Part shown: in pieces, positions 8,976 to 17,631 of the stretch
Layout: the number at the start of each line of letters is the position of its first letter
How positions within the stretch are numbered: position 1 is the stretch's first letter
Source of the DNA: JBGPGW01 sp046349515
Lineage (GTDB): Bacteria; Pseudomonadota; Alphaproteobacteria; CADEGL01
Assembly (NCBI GenBank): GCA_046349515.1
Contig: JAXMCE010000002.1
Span: 186,001 to 250,000, forward strand
Length of the DNA: 64,000 bases
Reading direction: 5' to 3'
Position numbers and translations under genes: made by a program
The notes under the pieces: model-generated
What the model was told of the DNA's origin: nothing
The model's database searches: none
What the model saw: the letters and a program-made list of their open reading frames with translations, nothing else

Positions 8976-10133
8976 TCAGGCCACGACCGGAAGCTCGAGC
9001 GGCAATCGACTCAGGACCTCGCACCCTCGCTCGGTCACGACGATGGTATGCCCGAGCGACATGGCAAGTCCCGAGCCCGGGTCCGGCAACATGGCGTTGA
9101 GAAAGATCACCATGCCCGGCCGCGCCTCGGTCCGGTTACCGGAGAAGAGCATCGGCGGCACGTCCATCCAGAGCGGACGGTAGGTGGCGCCGAGCGAGTA
9201 TCCGCAGGCGGCGAACCGGTTCACCTGGTGCCCCGCCGCGTCGAACACGCGGCGATGGGCGTCGTCGATCTCACCCAAGGGCCGGCCCGGCACTGCCGCC
9301 TCCACCATCGCGCCAATCGCTTCCCTCACGGTCGCGAAAAGCGTGCGGTGCCGGGCCGAAGGCTCGCCCACGACGGCGGTACGCTGGATGCAACAATTGT
9401 AGCGGTGATAGGTCGCGGCGAACTCGATCGAAATCTGATCCTGGGCCTCGATCATGTGCTCGCCGCACACGCCCCGACCGTAAAGCGCGCGCCGTCCCGA
9501 GTTGAGCAAGGGACCCGCCGGCGGCATGTCGCCCCCGCCCTCGAGGATGGCCTTCATGCCTGCGGCCGTGACAGCGGTGTCGAGGCGGCCAGGCTCGATC
9601 GCGGCGATCATGGCGAGAAGCGCATCATCGGCGAGCTGGGCCGCCTTGCGGACATAGACGAGTTCTTGCTCGGATTTGACGACGCGAAGCGAACGGACCA
9701 AGTCGGAGGCGTCCTCGAGCGTGCACCATCCGTCGAGCGCGCGCCGCACCCGCTCCCAATTGGCCCCCGTCAGGCCATGCGTCGCCAGCTCGACGCCAAG
9801 CCGCGCCCCTTCGAAACCCAACTCGTCGAGGATCGCGCGCAGATCAAGCGCGGGATTGGCGTCTTCCGTGTCATGCCAGACGCGAATGTCCTCGATCGTC
9901 GAAGTTTCCTTGGCCTGCTGGACATCGGGGCGGCGCGTGAGAAGGACCATCGGCCGTCCATCCGCTGGAAGGACCGCGCATTGGAAAAACACGTAGCCGC
10001 TCGTGTCGTAGCCGGTCAGGTAGAAATGGCTTTCCTGCGCGAAGAGGAGGAGACCGGCGAAGCCTCGCGCCTTGAGGAGCGATCGCGCCCGCTCGAGCCT
10101 GGCGTCCAGCTCGTCCCGCGAAAAGTGGCTCAT
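8976..10133 (-). CDS. M24-family (creatinase / ectoine-hydrolase-like) protein with degenerate metal site
   Basis: A 385-residue protein with a creatinase N-terminal domain (about 8-150) and a pita-bread M24 domain. In true aminopeptidases the metal is held by Asp, Asp, His, Glu and Glu. By reading the motifs, the corresponding positions here are Glu237, Cys248, Tyr312, Asn346 and Gly361, so a dinuclear metal centre is unlikely. The GYSLGATY segment replaces the usual GHGIG and resembles the metal-independent ectoine hydrolase (DoeA/EutD) branch and creatinase. It sits between two binding-protein genes on the same strand, so it may hydrolyse the transported ligand. The exact reaction is not determinable here. 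Confidence 0.75.
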   Translation of the reverse strand: MSHFSRDELDARLERARSLLKARGFAGLLLFAQESHFYLTGYDTSGYVFFQCAVLPADGRPMVLLTRRPDVQQAKETSTIEDIRVWHDTEDANPALDLRAILDELGFEGARLGVELATHGLTGANWERVRRALDGWCTLEDASDLVRSLRVVKSEQELVYVRKAAQLADDALLAMIAAIEPGRLDTAVTAAGMKAILEGGGDMPPAGPLLNSGRRALYGRGVCGEHMIEAQDQISIEFAATYHRYNCCIQRTAVVGEPSARHRTLFATVREAIGAMVEAAVPGRPLGEIDDAHRRVFDAAGHQVNRFAACGYSLGATYRPLWMDVPPMLFSGNRTEARPGMVIFLNAMLPDPGSGLAMSLGHTIVVTERGCEVLSRLPLELPVVA

Positions 10134-10163
10134 CCCGCTCCCCCTCGTCGCGCGGAAGACAAG

Positions 10164-10189
10164 GGCGGGGACCGACGACGGTCCCCGCC
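10164..10189 (-). other. Intercistronic stem-loop after binding-protein gene
   Basis: An 11-bp perfect stem (10164-10174 with 10179-10189) and a four-base loop sit just after the stop of the binding-protein gene at 10228 and just before the M24 gene. No T-run follows. Stable hairpins here often protect the upstream binding-protein mRNA or attenuate downstream genes. Confidence 0.5.
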
Positions 10190-10227
10190 ACGCAGATCAG
10201 ATGCAGGTCAGTGCGACGTCGCCGGTC

Positions 10228-11352
10228 TCAGCCCGCGATGGTGTCGAGATACTTCTGGTTCACCTCGGGATAGTTCTTACCCCACCACTCCCCGTCATAG
10301 ACGAGCTGGACCTTGGTGTTGGCCGGATCGCTCGGATTGAAGCGCTTGAGGTCCGGCGAGACCTTGAGCGCGGCCTGGGGATTGGAGGGACCCAAGCCCC
10401 AGAAGCCGAAGCTGCCGAGCTGCGCCTCGACGTTCGAACAGACAGACGCAAGGAAATGCATCACCAACTTGCCGGCGGGATTGCCCTTGGGGACGACCTG
10501 GATGCCCGGCTGCAAGACACCCTGGTTCCAGGTGTAGTCGAATTTGCCCTTCGTCTCGTCGAACAGCACCTTGGCGCGCGTGTTCCAGAGAACGCCCATC
10601 ACCGCTTCGCCCGTACGGATGAGCTGTTCGGACTCGGCCCCAGAATTCCAGTAGACGCAATCCTTGCGGACTTTCTTCAGGAATTCGAGGGCGCGGCCCA
10701 CGTCGCAGGGATAGACCTTGTCCATGGGCACGCCGTCGGCCATGAGCAGGCTTTCGAGCATGGCGTTGGCGTCGCGGCGCAACATGCGCTTGCCGGGATA
10801 TTTCTGGAAATTGAAGAAATCGGCCCAGCTCTTCGGCGGGTCTTTGCCGAACTTGCTGGCGTCGTAGATGATCACGTTGGAGAAGGACGATGGTGCCACG
10901 CCATAGGTGTAGGTGAAGCCCGGCAACAAGTCCGACTTCTTGACGATGGAATAGTCGATCGGCTCGAGGAATCCGCCGTTACCCAAGAGGATCGCCGTGT
11001 AGGCTGCCGAATCGCAGCAATCCCAGGTGACCTTCTTCGATTCGACCATCGCGCGAATCTTGCCCGAGGTCGGGCTTCCCGGTTCCATGCGGACCTTGAC
11101 GCCCGGGTTCTTGGCCTCGAAGGGCGCGCCCCAGTAGCGCGCATAGGCGTCGTTCGCGATGCCGCCCCAATTGACGTAGACGAGATCCTTCACCTCCTGA
11201 GCGAGGGCGCCGTCGAGCGAAAGCCCCGCGGCGCTGAACATCCCGAGCCACGCCAAGAGCTGGTTGAACTCGCGGCGGCCGACCTGGCCACGCGCGATCT
11301 TCTCCTTCGTCAGTTCGACAAGGTCTTCTTCGAAGCTTTGTACGTTCGTCAT
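10228..11352 (-). CDS. ABC transporter substrate-binding protein, PotD-like (paralog 2)
   Basis: A 374-residue periplasmic binding protein, paralogous to the one at 7711-8835 (same start context MTxVQSFEED, same core motifs KDLVYVNWGGIAN and YPGKRMLRRDANA, same C-terminal tail). The signal has GRREFNQLL followed by a hydrophobic stretch to about residue 50 and probably also uses Tat. It directly follows the two permease genes in the operon, so it is the more likely primary partner of the transporter. The divergence between the copies suggests different but related ligands. Confidence 0.85.
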   Translation of the reverse strand: MTNVQSFEEDLVELTKEKIARGQVGRREFNQLLAWLGMFSAAGLSLDGALAQEVKDLVYVNWGGIANDAYARYWGAPFEAKNPGVKVRMEPGSPTSGKIRAMVESKKVTWDCCDSAAYTAILLGNGGFLEPIDYSIVKKSDLLPGFTYTYGVAPSSFSNVIIYDASKFGKDPPKSWADFFNFQKYPGKRMLRRDANAMLESLLMADGVPMDKVYPCDVGRALEFLKKVRKDCVYWNSGAESEQLIRTGEAVMGVLWNTRAKVLFDETKGKFDYTWNQGVLQPGIQVVPKGNPAGKLVMHFLASVCSNVEAQLGSFGFWGLGPSNPQAALKVSPDLKRFNPSDPANTKVQLVYDGEWWGKNYPEVNQKYLDTIAG

Positions 11353-11458
11353 CGCAACTCCTCCCAGGCCGCCACTTGTTCGATCATGCCGGGCGGCGGC
11401 GTCCCGGCGCCATTGACGATGCGGACGCGGCCCAAGGGCGCGGCCGCGCGTCGGCCCC

Positions 11459-12262
11459 TCACGTCTGGGTGCGACGCTTCCTCAGCGTCATCTCCATGAA
11501 CAGCAGCATCAACGTGACGATAATCAACAAGACAGCGACCGATGCCACGGCGGGGTCGATGTTCTCGTTGATGTCGTCCCACATGCGGCGCGGCAGGGTG
11601 AAGGCCGTGCGCCCCGCGATGAACAGGACCATCACGGTCTCGTCCCAAGAGTGGATGAACGCGAAGATCGCCCCGGACAGGATTCCGGGCATGATGTTCG
11701 GCACGATCACGCGCCACGTGGTCTGCGGCAGCGTGGCGCCGAGGATACGGGCCGCCTGCTCGAGCCGGATGTCGAAGCCGGCCAGGCTCGCCGAAACCGT
11801 GATCACGGGATAGGGAATGCCCGTGACCATGTGCGCGAGCATGATGCCGAGAAAACTGTCGATGAGCTCGAGATCGACGTAAAGCCGGTAGATGCCGAGC
11901 GTGTAGACGATCGACGGGATGATGATCGGCGCGAGCATGATGGTCCGGATCGCTTCCGAGGAACGGCTCGCAAGTCGCCAGCACCCGACCGCGCACAACG
12001 TGCCGACGATCACGTCGAGCACGGTCGACGTGACGGCGATGGTCAGGCTTTGCCAGATCGCTCCCCGCCAATCCGGCCGCGTCAGGACTTTCTCGAAATG
12101 CGCAAAGGACAGCGTCTCCTGCGGGAAGGACAGGAAACGCTGATCCGTGACCGAGACGGGCAGCACGACGAAGATGGGCGCCATGAGGAAAACGAGGATG
12201 GTGCAGGCCATCGCGATGACGATGCCCCTCATCCAACCACGATCGGCGCCGATGACATCCAT
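11459..12262 (-). CDS. ABC transporter permease, PotC-like
   Basis: A 267-residue inner-membrane permease with six predicted transmembrane segments. The cytoplasmic EAA-type loop reads QAARILGATLPQTTW and contacts an ATPase in the family. The ATG at 12262 overlaps the stop of the upstream permease (TGATG), giving translational coupling. It belongs to the spermidine/putrescine-type permease family; together with the PotB-like partner it forms the membrane pore. No ATPase gene is found in the operon. Confidence 0.88.
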   Translation of the reverse strand: MDVIGADRGWMRGIVIAMACTILVFLMAPIFVVLPVSVTDQRFLSFPQETLSFAHFEKVLTRPDWRGAIWQSLTIAVTSTVLDVIVGTLCAVGCWRLASRSSEAIRTIMLAPIIIPSIVYTLGIYRLYVDLELIDSFLGIMLAHMVTGIPYPVITVSASLAGFDIRLEQAARILGATLPQTTWRVIVPNIMPGILSGAIFAFIHSWDETVMVLFIAGRTAFTLPRRMWDDINENIDPAVASVAVLLIIVTLMLLFMEMTLRKRRTQT

Positions 12263-13140
12263 CAATTGGCTCCGAACAGCTTGCGCAGGTTGACCACGCG
12301 GCCAAGCAGCAGCAGAAGCAGGAGAATGCTCACGAGAAGCACGGTCGCGAGCATGGTGCCGATGCCCCAGCGAAGGGTCTGCGTGATCTGGATGCCGATG
12401 TACTCCGCCACCATGAAGACGCGCCCGCCGCCGAGAAGCGCCGGCGTCACGTAAAAGCCCATGGAGAAGATGAAGACGAGCATGCCGGAAGCGACGACTC
12501 CCGGCATGCTGAGCGGCAGGAAGATGCGGCGGAACGCGGTCCAGGGGGGCGCACCCAACGCGCGCGCCGCCGCGATCAGGCGCAGATCGATCGTGCGCAT
12601 GTTCGCGTAGAGCGGCAGGACAGCGAAGGGCAGCATGTAGTGGATCATGCCGACCGATACGCCGAACTCGTTGCGCATGAGCGAGAGTGGCGAATCGACG
12701 AGCCCCCAGCCGAGAAGCGCGTCGTTCACGAGTCCGTTGCTCCGAAGCAGCGTGATCCAGGAGAAGGCACGCACGAGGACCGAGATCCACAGCGGCAGGA
12801 GGACGAAGAACATGAGCCAGCGCAACCACGCCATCGGCGCCTGGACCATGGCGTAGGAGACGATGTAGCCGAGAAGCAGGGTGACCGAGGTGGTGATCAC
12901 GCAGATTCGGAGCGTGACGATCAGCGTCTGGTGGACCGATTCGGAACTGATCAGCTTTTCGTAGTTGCCGAAACCCGGCTGGGGCTCCGAGACGCTGATG
13001 ATGAGGACTTTGAACAGCGGATAGAAATAGAGCCCCACCATGAGAGCGGCAGCCGGCATGATGAGCAGCCAATAGAACTGCCGCGTGCCGAAACGCGCCT
13101 GTCCCGCCCGCTTGAGAACGCCTTCGGACAGCGCCACCAT
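12262..13140 (-). CDS. ABC transporter permease, PotB-like
   Basis: A 292-residue permease and the first gene of the uptake operon. Six transmembrane segments are visible, with an EAA loop AARALGAPPWTAFRRIFLP at about 195-214. The start at 13140 (MVALSEG) was preferred over an ATG seven codons upstream because GGGAGGAGGGG lies just before it. Downstream in order come the PotC-like permease, a binding protein, the M24 protein and a second binding protein. The divergent amidohydrolase begins 123 bases away. Confidence 0.88.
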   Translation of the reverse strand: MVALSEGVLKRAGQARFGTRQFYWLLIMPAAALMVGLYFYPLFKVLIISVSEPQPGFGNYEKLISSESVHQTLIVTLRICVITTSVTLLLGYIVSYAMVQAPMAWLRWLMFFVLLPLWISVLVRAFSWITLLRSNGLVNDALLGWGLVDSPLSLMRNEFGVSVGMIHYMLPFAVLPLYANMRTIDLRLIAAARALGAPPWTAFRRIFLPLSMPGVVASGMLVFIFSMGFYVTPALLGGGRVFMVAEYIGIQITQTLRWGIGTMLATVLLVSILLLLLLLGRVVNLRKLFGAN

Positions 13141-13263
13141 CGCCCCTCCTCCCGTCCCCATTCATGCACCAGAACGCCGGGCCCCGCCACCGGGATTCGC
13201 GCCTTGCCAGGCCGGAAGACGCCGTGGCACGGTCCCCGGGAGTTGGGGACGACTGACACCGCG

Positions 13264-14883
13264 ATGACAGCCGAGCTGCTTCTCCGCAATGGCAAGATCG
13301 CGCTTCTCGACCGGGCGGGCCGGTTCGCGACCGCCCTCGCGGTCCGTGGTGGCCGCATCATTGCCACCGGCGACGATGCGGCGCTCGCCTCTCTCACGGG
13401 CCCCGAAACCGAGACCGTCGATCTCGAAGGGCGAACGGTCATCCCCGGCATCGTCGATTCCCACTGCCATCCGGACAGCTATGCGATCCGGCTCCTAAAA
13501 TGGCAGGCGCTCGGCCCCGACCGGATCGGGAGCAAGTCCCAACTTCTCCAGACGATCGCGGATACGGCGCGGACGCTGCCGCAAGACCGCTGGTTCATCG
13601 GCTACCGTTTCAACGAACAGAGAAGCGGCGGCTACCCGACGATCGGCGAGCTCGACGCCGCGAGCGGTGGCCGCCCGGTCCTCATCATGCGGACCTGCGG
13701 ACATTTGGCGCTCGTCAACTCGGCCGCGTTCAAGGCGGCCGGCGTTTTTCCTGACGCCGAGGACCCGCCCTTCGGACGTTTCGACCGCGATCCTGCGAGC
13801 GGCGCCTTCACGGGCCTCGTCCGAGAGACGGCGGCGCACCTGTTCCTCGGGCAGAACCAGGACACGGACACGCCCGAGGACATCGCGCGCGGCATGGACA
13901 TGGTCTTTGCCGAGTGCCTCTCGCTCGGCATCACGTCGCTCTACAACTCGCTCACCTCCTCCAAGGCGATTCGGGCCTATCAACTCATGAAGCAGCGCGG
14001 GCGGTTGCTCCTGCGCATGGGCATCATCGCGAGCGGGCGGGAGGACGACCTCATCGAGTCCCTCATCCGGACGGGAATCGAAAGCGGCTTCGGTGATGAT
14101 TGGCTTCGCGTCATCGGCGTCGAATGGTGTCCCGACTGCAGCACCAGCGGCCGGACGGCGGCCTACTACGAGCCCTATGTCGGACAGCGGGCTCTCGGCG
14201 AGCCCGAAGAGAATCGCGGTATGCTCCTCTACGAAGCCGAGGATTTGAACGCGAGGGCCACGGCCGCGCACAAGGCGGGACTACTCGTCTGCATCGAAGG
14301 GGTGGGCGACCGCGGCATCGACTTCGCGCTCGACGCGATCGAGGCGGCGCTGACGGCCCATCCCGTCCCGGACCATCGCATGCGCGTCGAGCATTGTTGC
14401 TACGTGACGCCGGCGATCCGCGAGCGCATGCGTCGGCTCGGCGCCGTCGATTCCTCGGCGACGGGGTTCATGTACGATCTGGGCGATGCCTACATCGCGA
14501 ACCGGGGGCCGGACGCCATGCGCCACATGTGGCCGCATCGCACGCTCATCGACCAGGGCATCCCCGCGCCCGGCCATTCGGACGCCGCCGTCTGCCAGTT
14601 CAACCCCTTCCTCGCGATGTGGTCGATGGTGAACAGAAAAACCGCGACCGGGCAGTCGCTCGATCCGCGCGAGGCGGTCACGTCCATGGAAGCGCTTCGC
14701 GCCTACACCACACTCGGTGCGTGGTCGGGGCGCGAGGAAGCGAGCAAGGGCTCGCTCGAGCCGGGCAAGCTTGCCGATTTCGCCGTGCTCGACCGCGACT
14801 ATTTCACGATCGATCCCGACGAAATCCGCGAGGTGCGTGTGCTCGCGACCTATGTCGGTGGGGTCTGTCGGTACCGAGGCTGA
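13264..14883 (+). CDS. YtcJ-like amidohydrolase
   Basis: A 539-residue metal-dependent hydrolase of the amidohydrolase superfamily. It has the N-terminal small domain (LLLRNGKIALLD), the metal-binding DSHCHPD motif at about 63-69 and a His in VEHC. A late Asp lies in GHSDAAV, and the C-terminal strand reads GSLEPGKLADFAVLD. Length and the GWSKGR-less layout fit YtcJ-type enzymes, whose natural substrates are mostly unknown (amides, N-substituted amino acids). It is divergent from the transporter operon, and a shared 123-base promoter region suggests that it acts on a compound brought in by that transporter. Confidence 0.85.
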   Translation: MTAELLLRNGKIALLDRAGRFATALAVRGGRIIATGDDAALASLTGPETETVDLEGRTVIPGIVDSHCHPDSYAIRLLKWQALGPDRIGSKSQLLQTIADTARTLPQDRWFIGYRFNEQRSGGYPTIGELDAASGGRPVLIMRTCGHLALVNSAAFKAAGVFPDAEDPPFGRFDRDPASGAFTGLVRETAAHLFLGQNQDTDTPEDIARGMDMVFAECLSLGITSLYNSLTSSKAIRAYQLMKQRGRLLLRMGIIASGREDDLIESLIRTGIESGFGDDWLRVIGVEWCPDCSTSGRTAAYYEPYVGQRALGEPEENRGMLLYEAEDLNARATAAHKAGLLVCIEGVGDRGIDFALDAIEAALTAHPVPDHRMRVEHCCYVTPAIRERMRRLGAVDSSATGFMYDLGDAYIANRGPDAMRHMWPHRTLIDQGIPAPGHSDAAVCQFNPFLAMWSMVNRKTATGQSLDPREAVTSMEALRAYTTLGAWSGREEASKGSLEPGKLADFAVLDRDYFTIDPDEIREVRVLATYVGGVCRYRG

Positions 14884-15266
14884 GGGACGAAAACGCCCGG
14901 GATGTCGCCTTCTCCGGCGCCGCCGGCAACGCTTTTATGAGCGAAGACGGGGGTCGTCGCGCGGTATGTGCGTAAACCTGTGGACAATGGGAACGCGCGA
15001 GAATCGCCACACCTGACCCGACGCCATGACGGTAGCGAGGGATGGGAAGTCGCAGGTGTCATCGCCGATTTCGAATGAAACAGATCGAGAACAATTCTTG
15101 ACCGCCGAAAGCCTCGCTCCTAGACTCTGACGTCCGGGCTCGCGCGGCTCGGAAAAGATTTACAGATTCAATCGGTTAATAGAAACCGGACAAACCCGGG
15201 GGCGGGTGGGGCCATGAGGGCGCCCAACGCGTCTCTCCCGTCCGTGTGTGGGTGGTAGGTGTCCTG
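14884..15266. other. Intergenic region upstream of nrdJ
   Basis: This 383-base stretch has no convincing gene. It contains a promoter candidate (reported separately) and a widely spaced inverted repeat, ACACCTG at 15009-15015 and CAGGTGT at 15053-15059, upstream of that promoter. I looked for a cobalamin riboswitch because the next gene needs B12, but saw no B12-box core. Confidence 0.5.
15098..15126 (+). promoter_or_regulatory. Sigma-70-type promoter candidate for nrdJ
   Basis: TTGACC at 15098-15103 and TAGACT at 15121-15126 are separated by 17 bases, a good match to a housekeeping promoter. Transcription would start near 15133, about 135 bases before the nrdJ ATG. Confidence 0.55.
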
Positions 15267-17585
15267 ATGGCCCGTCTTGCCAGCATTTCCCAGCAGATCT
15301 GGGACATGAAGTACAGGCTCAAGGCTGCCGACGGCACCCCTGTGGACAAGACCATCGAGGATACATGGCGGCGCGTGGCGGCCGCCCTGGCGGCCCCTGA
15401 GAGCGACGCCCAGGGCTGGGCCGAGCGCTTCCACCACGCCCTCGAGGAGTTCCGCTTCCTTCCCGCCGGCCGCATCCTTGCCGGCGCCGGGGCCAAGCGG
15501 CAGGTCACGCTCTTCAATTGCTTCGTCATGGGCGACATCCCCGACGACATGCGGGGGATCTTCGAGAATCTGAAGGAGGCCGCCCTCACCATGCAGCAGG
15601 GGGGCGGGATCGGCCACGACTTCTCCACCCTCCGCCCCAAGGGCGCGCCCGTCAAAGGTGTCGGCGCCGACGCCTCGGGGCCGCTCTCCTTCATGGACGT
15701 CTGGGATTCGATGTGCCGGACGATCATGAGCGCGGGCTATCGCCGCGGCGCCATGATGGCGACCTTGCGCTGCGATCATCCCGACATCGAGGCCTTCATC
15801 GAAGCCAAGCGCGATCCCGGGCGGCTTCGCATGTTCAATCTGTCGGTGCTCGTGACCGACGCCTTCATGCAGGCCGTGAAGGAAGATGCACCGTGGGAAC
15901 TCAGCTTCGCCGGCACCCACTACAAATCGCTCCGCGCGCGCGAGCTGTGGGACAAGATCATGCGCGCGACCTACGCCTATGCCGAGCCGGGCGTGATCTT
16001 CATCGACCGGATCAACCGGCGGAACAACCTCGGCTACTGCGAGACGATCCACGCGACGAATCCGTGCGGCGAGCAGCCGCTGCCGGCTTACGGCGCGTGT
16101 CTTCTCGGCTCGATCAACTTGGCGAGCCTCGTGCGCGATCCGTTCGAGGCCCATGCCGCGCTCGACGAGGGGGCGCTCGCGCGCCTCGTGCCGCTCGCGA
16201 TCCGCATGATGGACAACACGATCGACGTCTCGAACTATCCCCTGCCCCAGCAGGCCCACGAGGCGCGCTCGAAGCGGCGCATCGGCCTCGGCATCACCGG
16301 TCTCGCCGACGCCCTCATCATGTGCCGGGCGCGCTATGGCAGCGAGCGCGCGGTGAACCTCACGAAATCCTGGATGGCTGCGTTCCGCCGCGCGGCCTAT
16401 CTCGCTTCGGTGGATCTCGCCAAGGAGAAGGGTCCCTTCCCGCTCTTCGACCGGGACAAGTACCTGGCCAGCGAGTCGATCCGCGCGCTCGACGAGGACA
16501 TCCAGGATGCGATCCGTGCCCACGGCATTCGCAACGCCCTCGTGACCTCGATCGCGCCCACAGGGACGATCTCGCTCTTCGCGGACAACGTCTCGTCCGG
16601 AATCGAGCCCGTGTTCAGTTATCTCTACACGCGCAACGTCCTCATGCCGGACGGCACGCGGCGCGAGGAGGACGTGGCCGACTACGCCTACCGCCTCTAT
16701 CGCCGCACGCATGGCGAGACGGGGCCGCTCCCCGACTACTTCGTCGATGCGCAGAGTCTCTCCCCCAAGGACCACGTCGTGATGCAGGCGGCGATCCAGG
16801 AGTTCATCGACAGCTCGATCTCGAAGACCATCAACTGTCCGGCCGACATCTCGTTCGAGTCGTTCAAGGACGTCTACCTGATGGCCTACGACCTCGGCTG
16901 CAAGGGCTGCACGACCTACCGCCCCAACGAGGTGACGGGCGCCGTGCTCGAAGCCAAAGGCGAGAAGGGCGAAGCGTCCAAGGCCCAGCCCGAGCTGCCC
17001 CTGAGCGAGCCGCCCGCGCGCCCCGCGGACATCTACGAGGCCGGCGGCGTCGTCTACATGACGCAGCCCCTCGACAGGCCCGAGGCGCTCCCCGGGAGCA
17101 CCTACAAAATCCGCTGGCCCGACACCGACCACGCCATCTACATCACGCTCAACGACATCATCCAGGACGGGCGCCGCCGCCCGTTCGAGGTCTTCATCAA
17201 CTCGAAGAACATGGAGCACTACGCCTGGACGGTGGCGTTGACGCGCATGATCAGCGCGGTGTTCCGCCGCGGCGGCGACGTGTCCTTCGTCGTCGAGGAA
17301 CTCAAGGCCGTGTTCGACCCGCGTGGCGGCCAATGGTCGAACGGCCACTACGTCCCCTCGCTGCTTGCCGCGATCGGCGAGGTCATCGAGCGCCATATGA
17401 TCGAGATCGGCTTCATGCCGAGGCGCGAGGAGAAGGACTTGCGCGTGGCCGACCAGAAGGTCGTCGGAATCGAGGAAGGCGCGCGCCACATGCTGCGCCA
17501 GTGCCCGCGCTGCGGCCAGGCGGCCATGATCCGCCAGGAGAACTGCGACGTGTGCACGGCCTGCGGCCACTCCAAGTGCGCTTAG
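15267..17585 (+). CDS. nrdJ: Adenosylcobalamin-dependent (class II) ribonucleotide reductase
   Basis: A 772-residue enzyme that reduces ribonucleotides to deoxyribonucleotides using a cobalamin-derived radical, independent of oxygen. The active-site motif NPCGEQPL is at 265-272 (Asn265, thiyl Cys267, Glu269). The redox partner cysteines are in FNCFV (Cys85) and GACLLGSIN (about 278). PTGTISL lies in the C-terminal half of the barrel. The C-terminal tail carries a Cys-rich zinc-ribbon/redox segment (CPRCGQ...CDVCTACG) that re-reduces the active site. I chose the ATG at 15267, since the ATG seven codons upstream has no conserved sequence. No other nrd genes are in the window. Confidence 0.95.
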   Translation: MARLASISQQIWDMKYRLKAADGTPVDKTIEDTWRRVAAALAAPESDAQGWAERFHHALEEFRFLPAGRILAGAGAKRQVTLFNCFVMGDIPDDMRGIFENLKEAALTMQQGGGIGHDFSTLRPKGAPVKGVGADASGPLSFMDVWDSMCRTIMSAGYRRGAMMATLRCDHPDIEAFIEAKRDPGRLRMFNLSVLVTDAFMQAVKEDAPWELSFAGTHYKSLRARELWDKIMRATYAYAEPGVIFIDRINRRNNLGYCETIHATNPCGEQPLPAYGACLLGSINLASLVRDPFEAHAALDEGALARLVPLAIRMMDNTIDVSNYPLPQQAHEARSKRRIGLGITGLADALIMCRARYGSERAVNLTKSWMAAFRRAAYLASVDLAKEKGPFPLFDRDKYLASESIRALDEDIQDAIRAHGIRNALVTSIAPTGTISLFADNVSSGIEPVFSYLYTRNVLMPDGTRREEDVADYAYRLYRRTHGETGPLPDYFVDAQSLSPKDHVVMQAAIQEFIDSSISKTINCPADISFESFKDVYLMAYDLGCKGCTTYRPNEVTGAVLEAKGEKGEASKAQPELPLSEPPARPADIYEAGGVVYMTQPLDRPEALPGSTYKIRWPDTDHAIYITLNDIIQDGRRRPFEVFINSKNMEHYAWTVALTRMISAVFRRGGDVSFVVEELKAVFDPRGGQWSNGHYVPSLLAAIGEVIERHMIEIGFMPRREEKDLRVADQKVVGIEEGARHMLRQCPRCGQAAMIRQENCDVCTACGHSKCA

Positions 17586-17607
17586 GCGGGCCGTCGCGCC
17601 GAGCGCC

Positions 17608-17624
17608 GCGCGCGTGACGCGCGC
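17608..17624 (+). terminator. Putative terminator hairpin after nrdJ
   Basis: A 7-bp GC-only stem with a three-base loop (17608-17614 / 17618-17624) is followed by GCTTCTCTC. It lies in the short gap between the convergent nrdJ and chaC genes. Confidence 0.4.
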
Positions 17625-17631
17625 GCTTCTC

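Noticed and set aside
14884..15266. Cobalamin riboswitch before nrdJ
   Set aside because: No B12-box core or expected flanking helices could be recognised.
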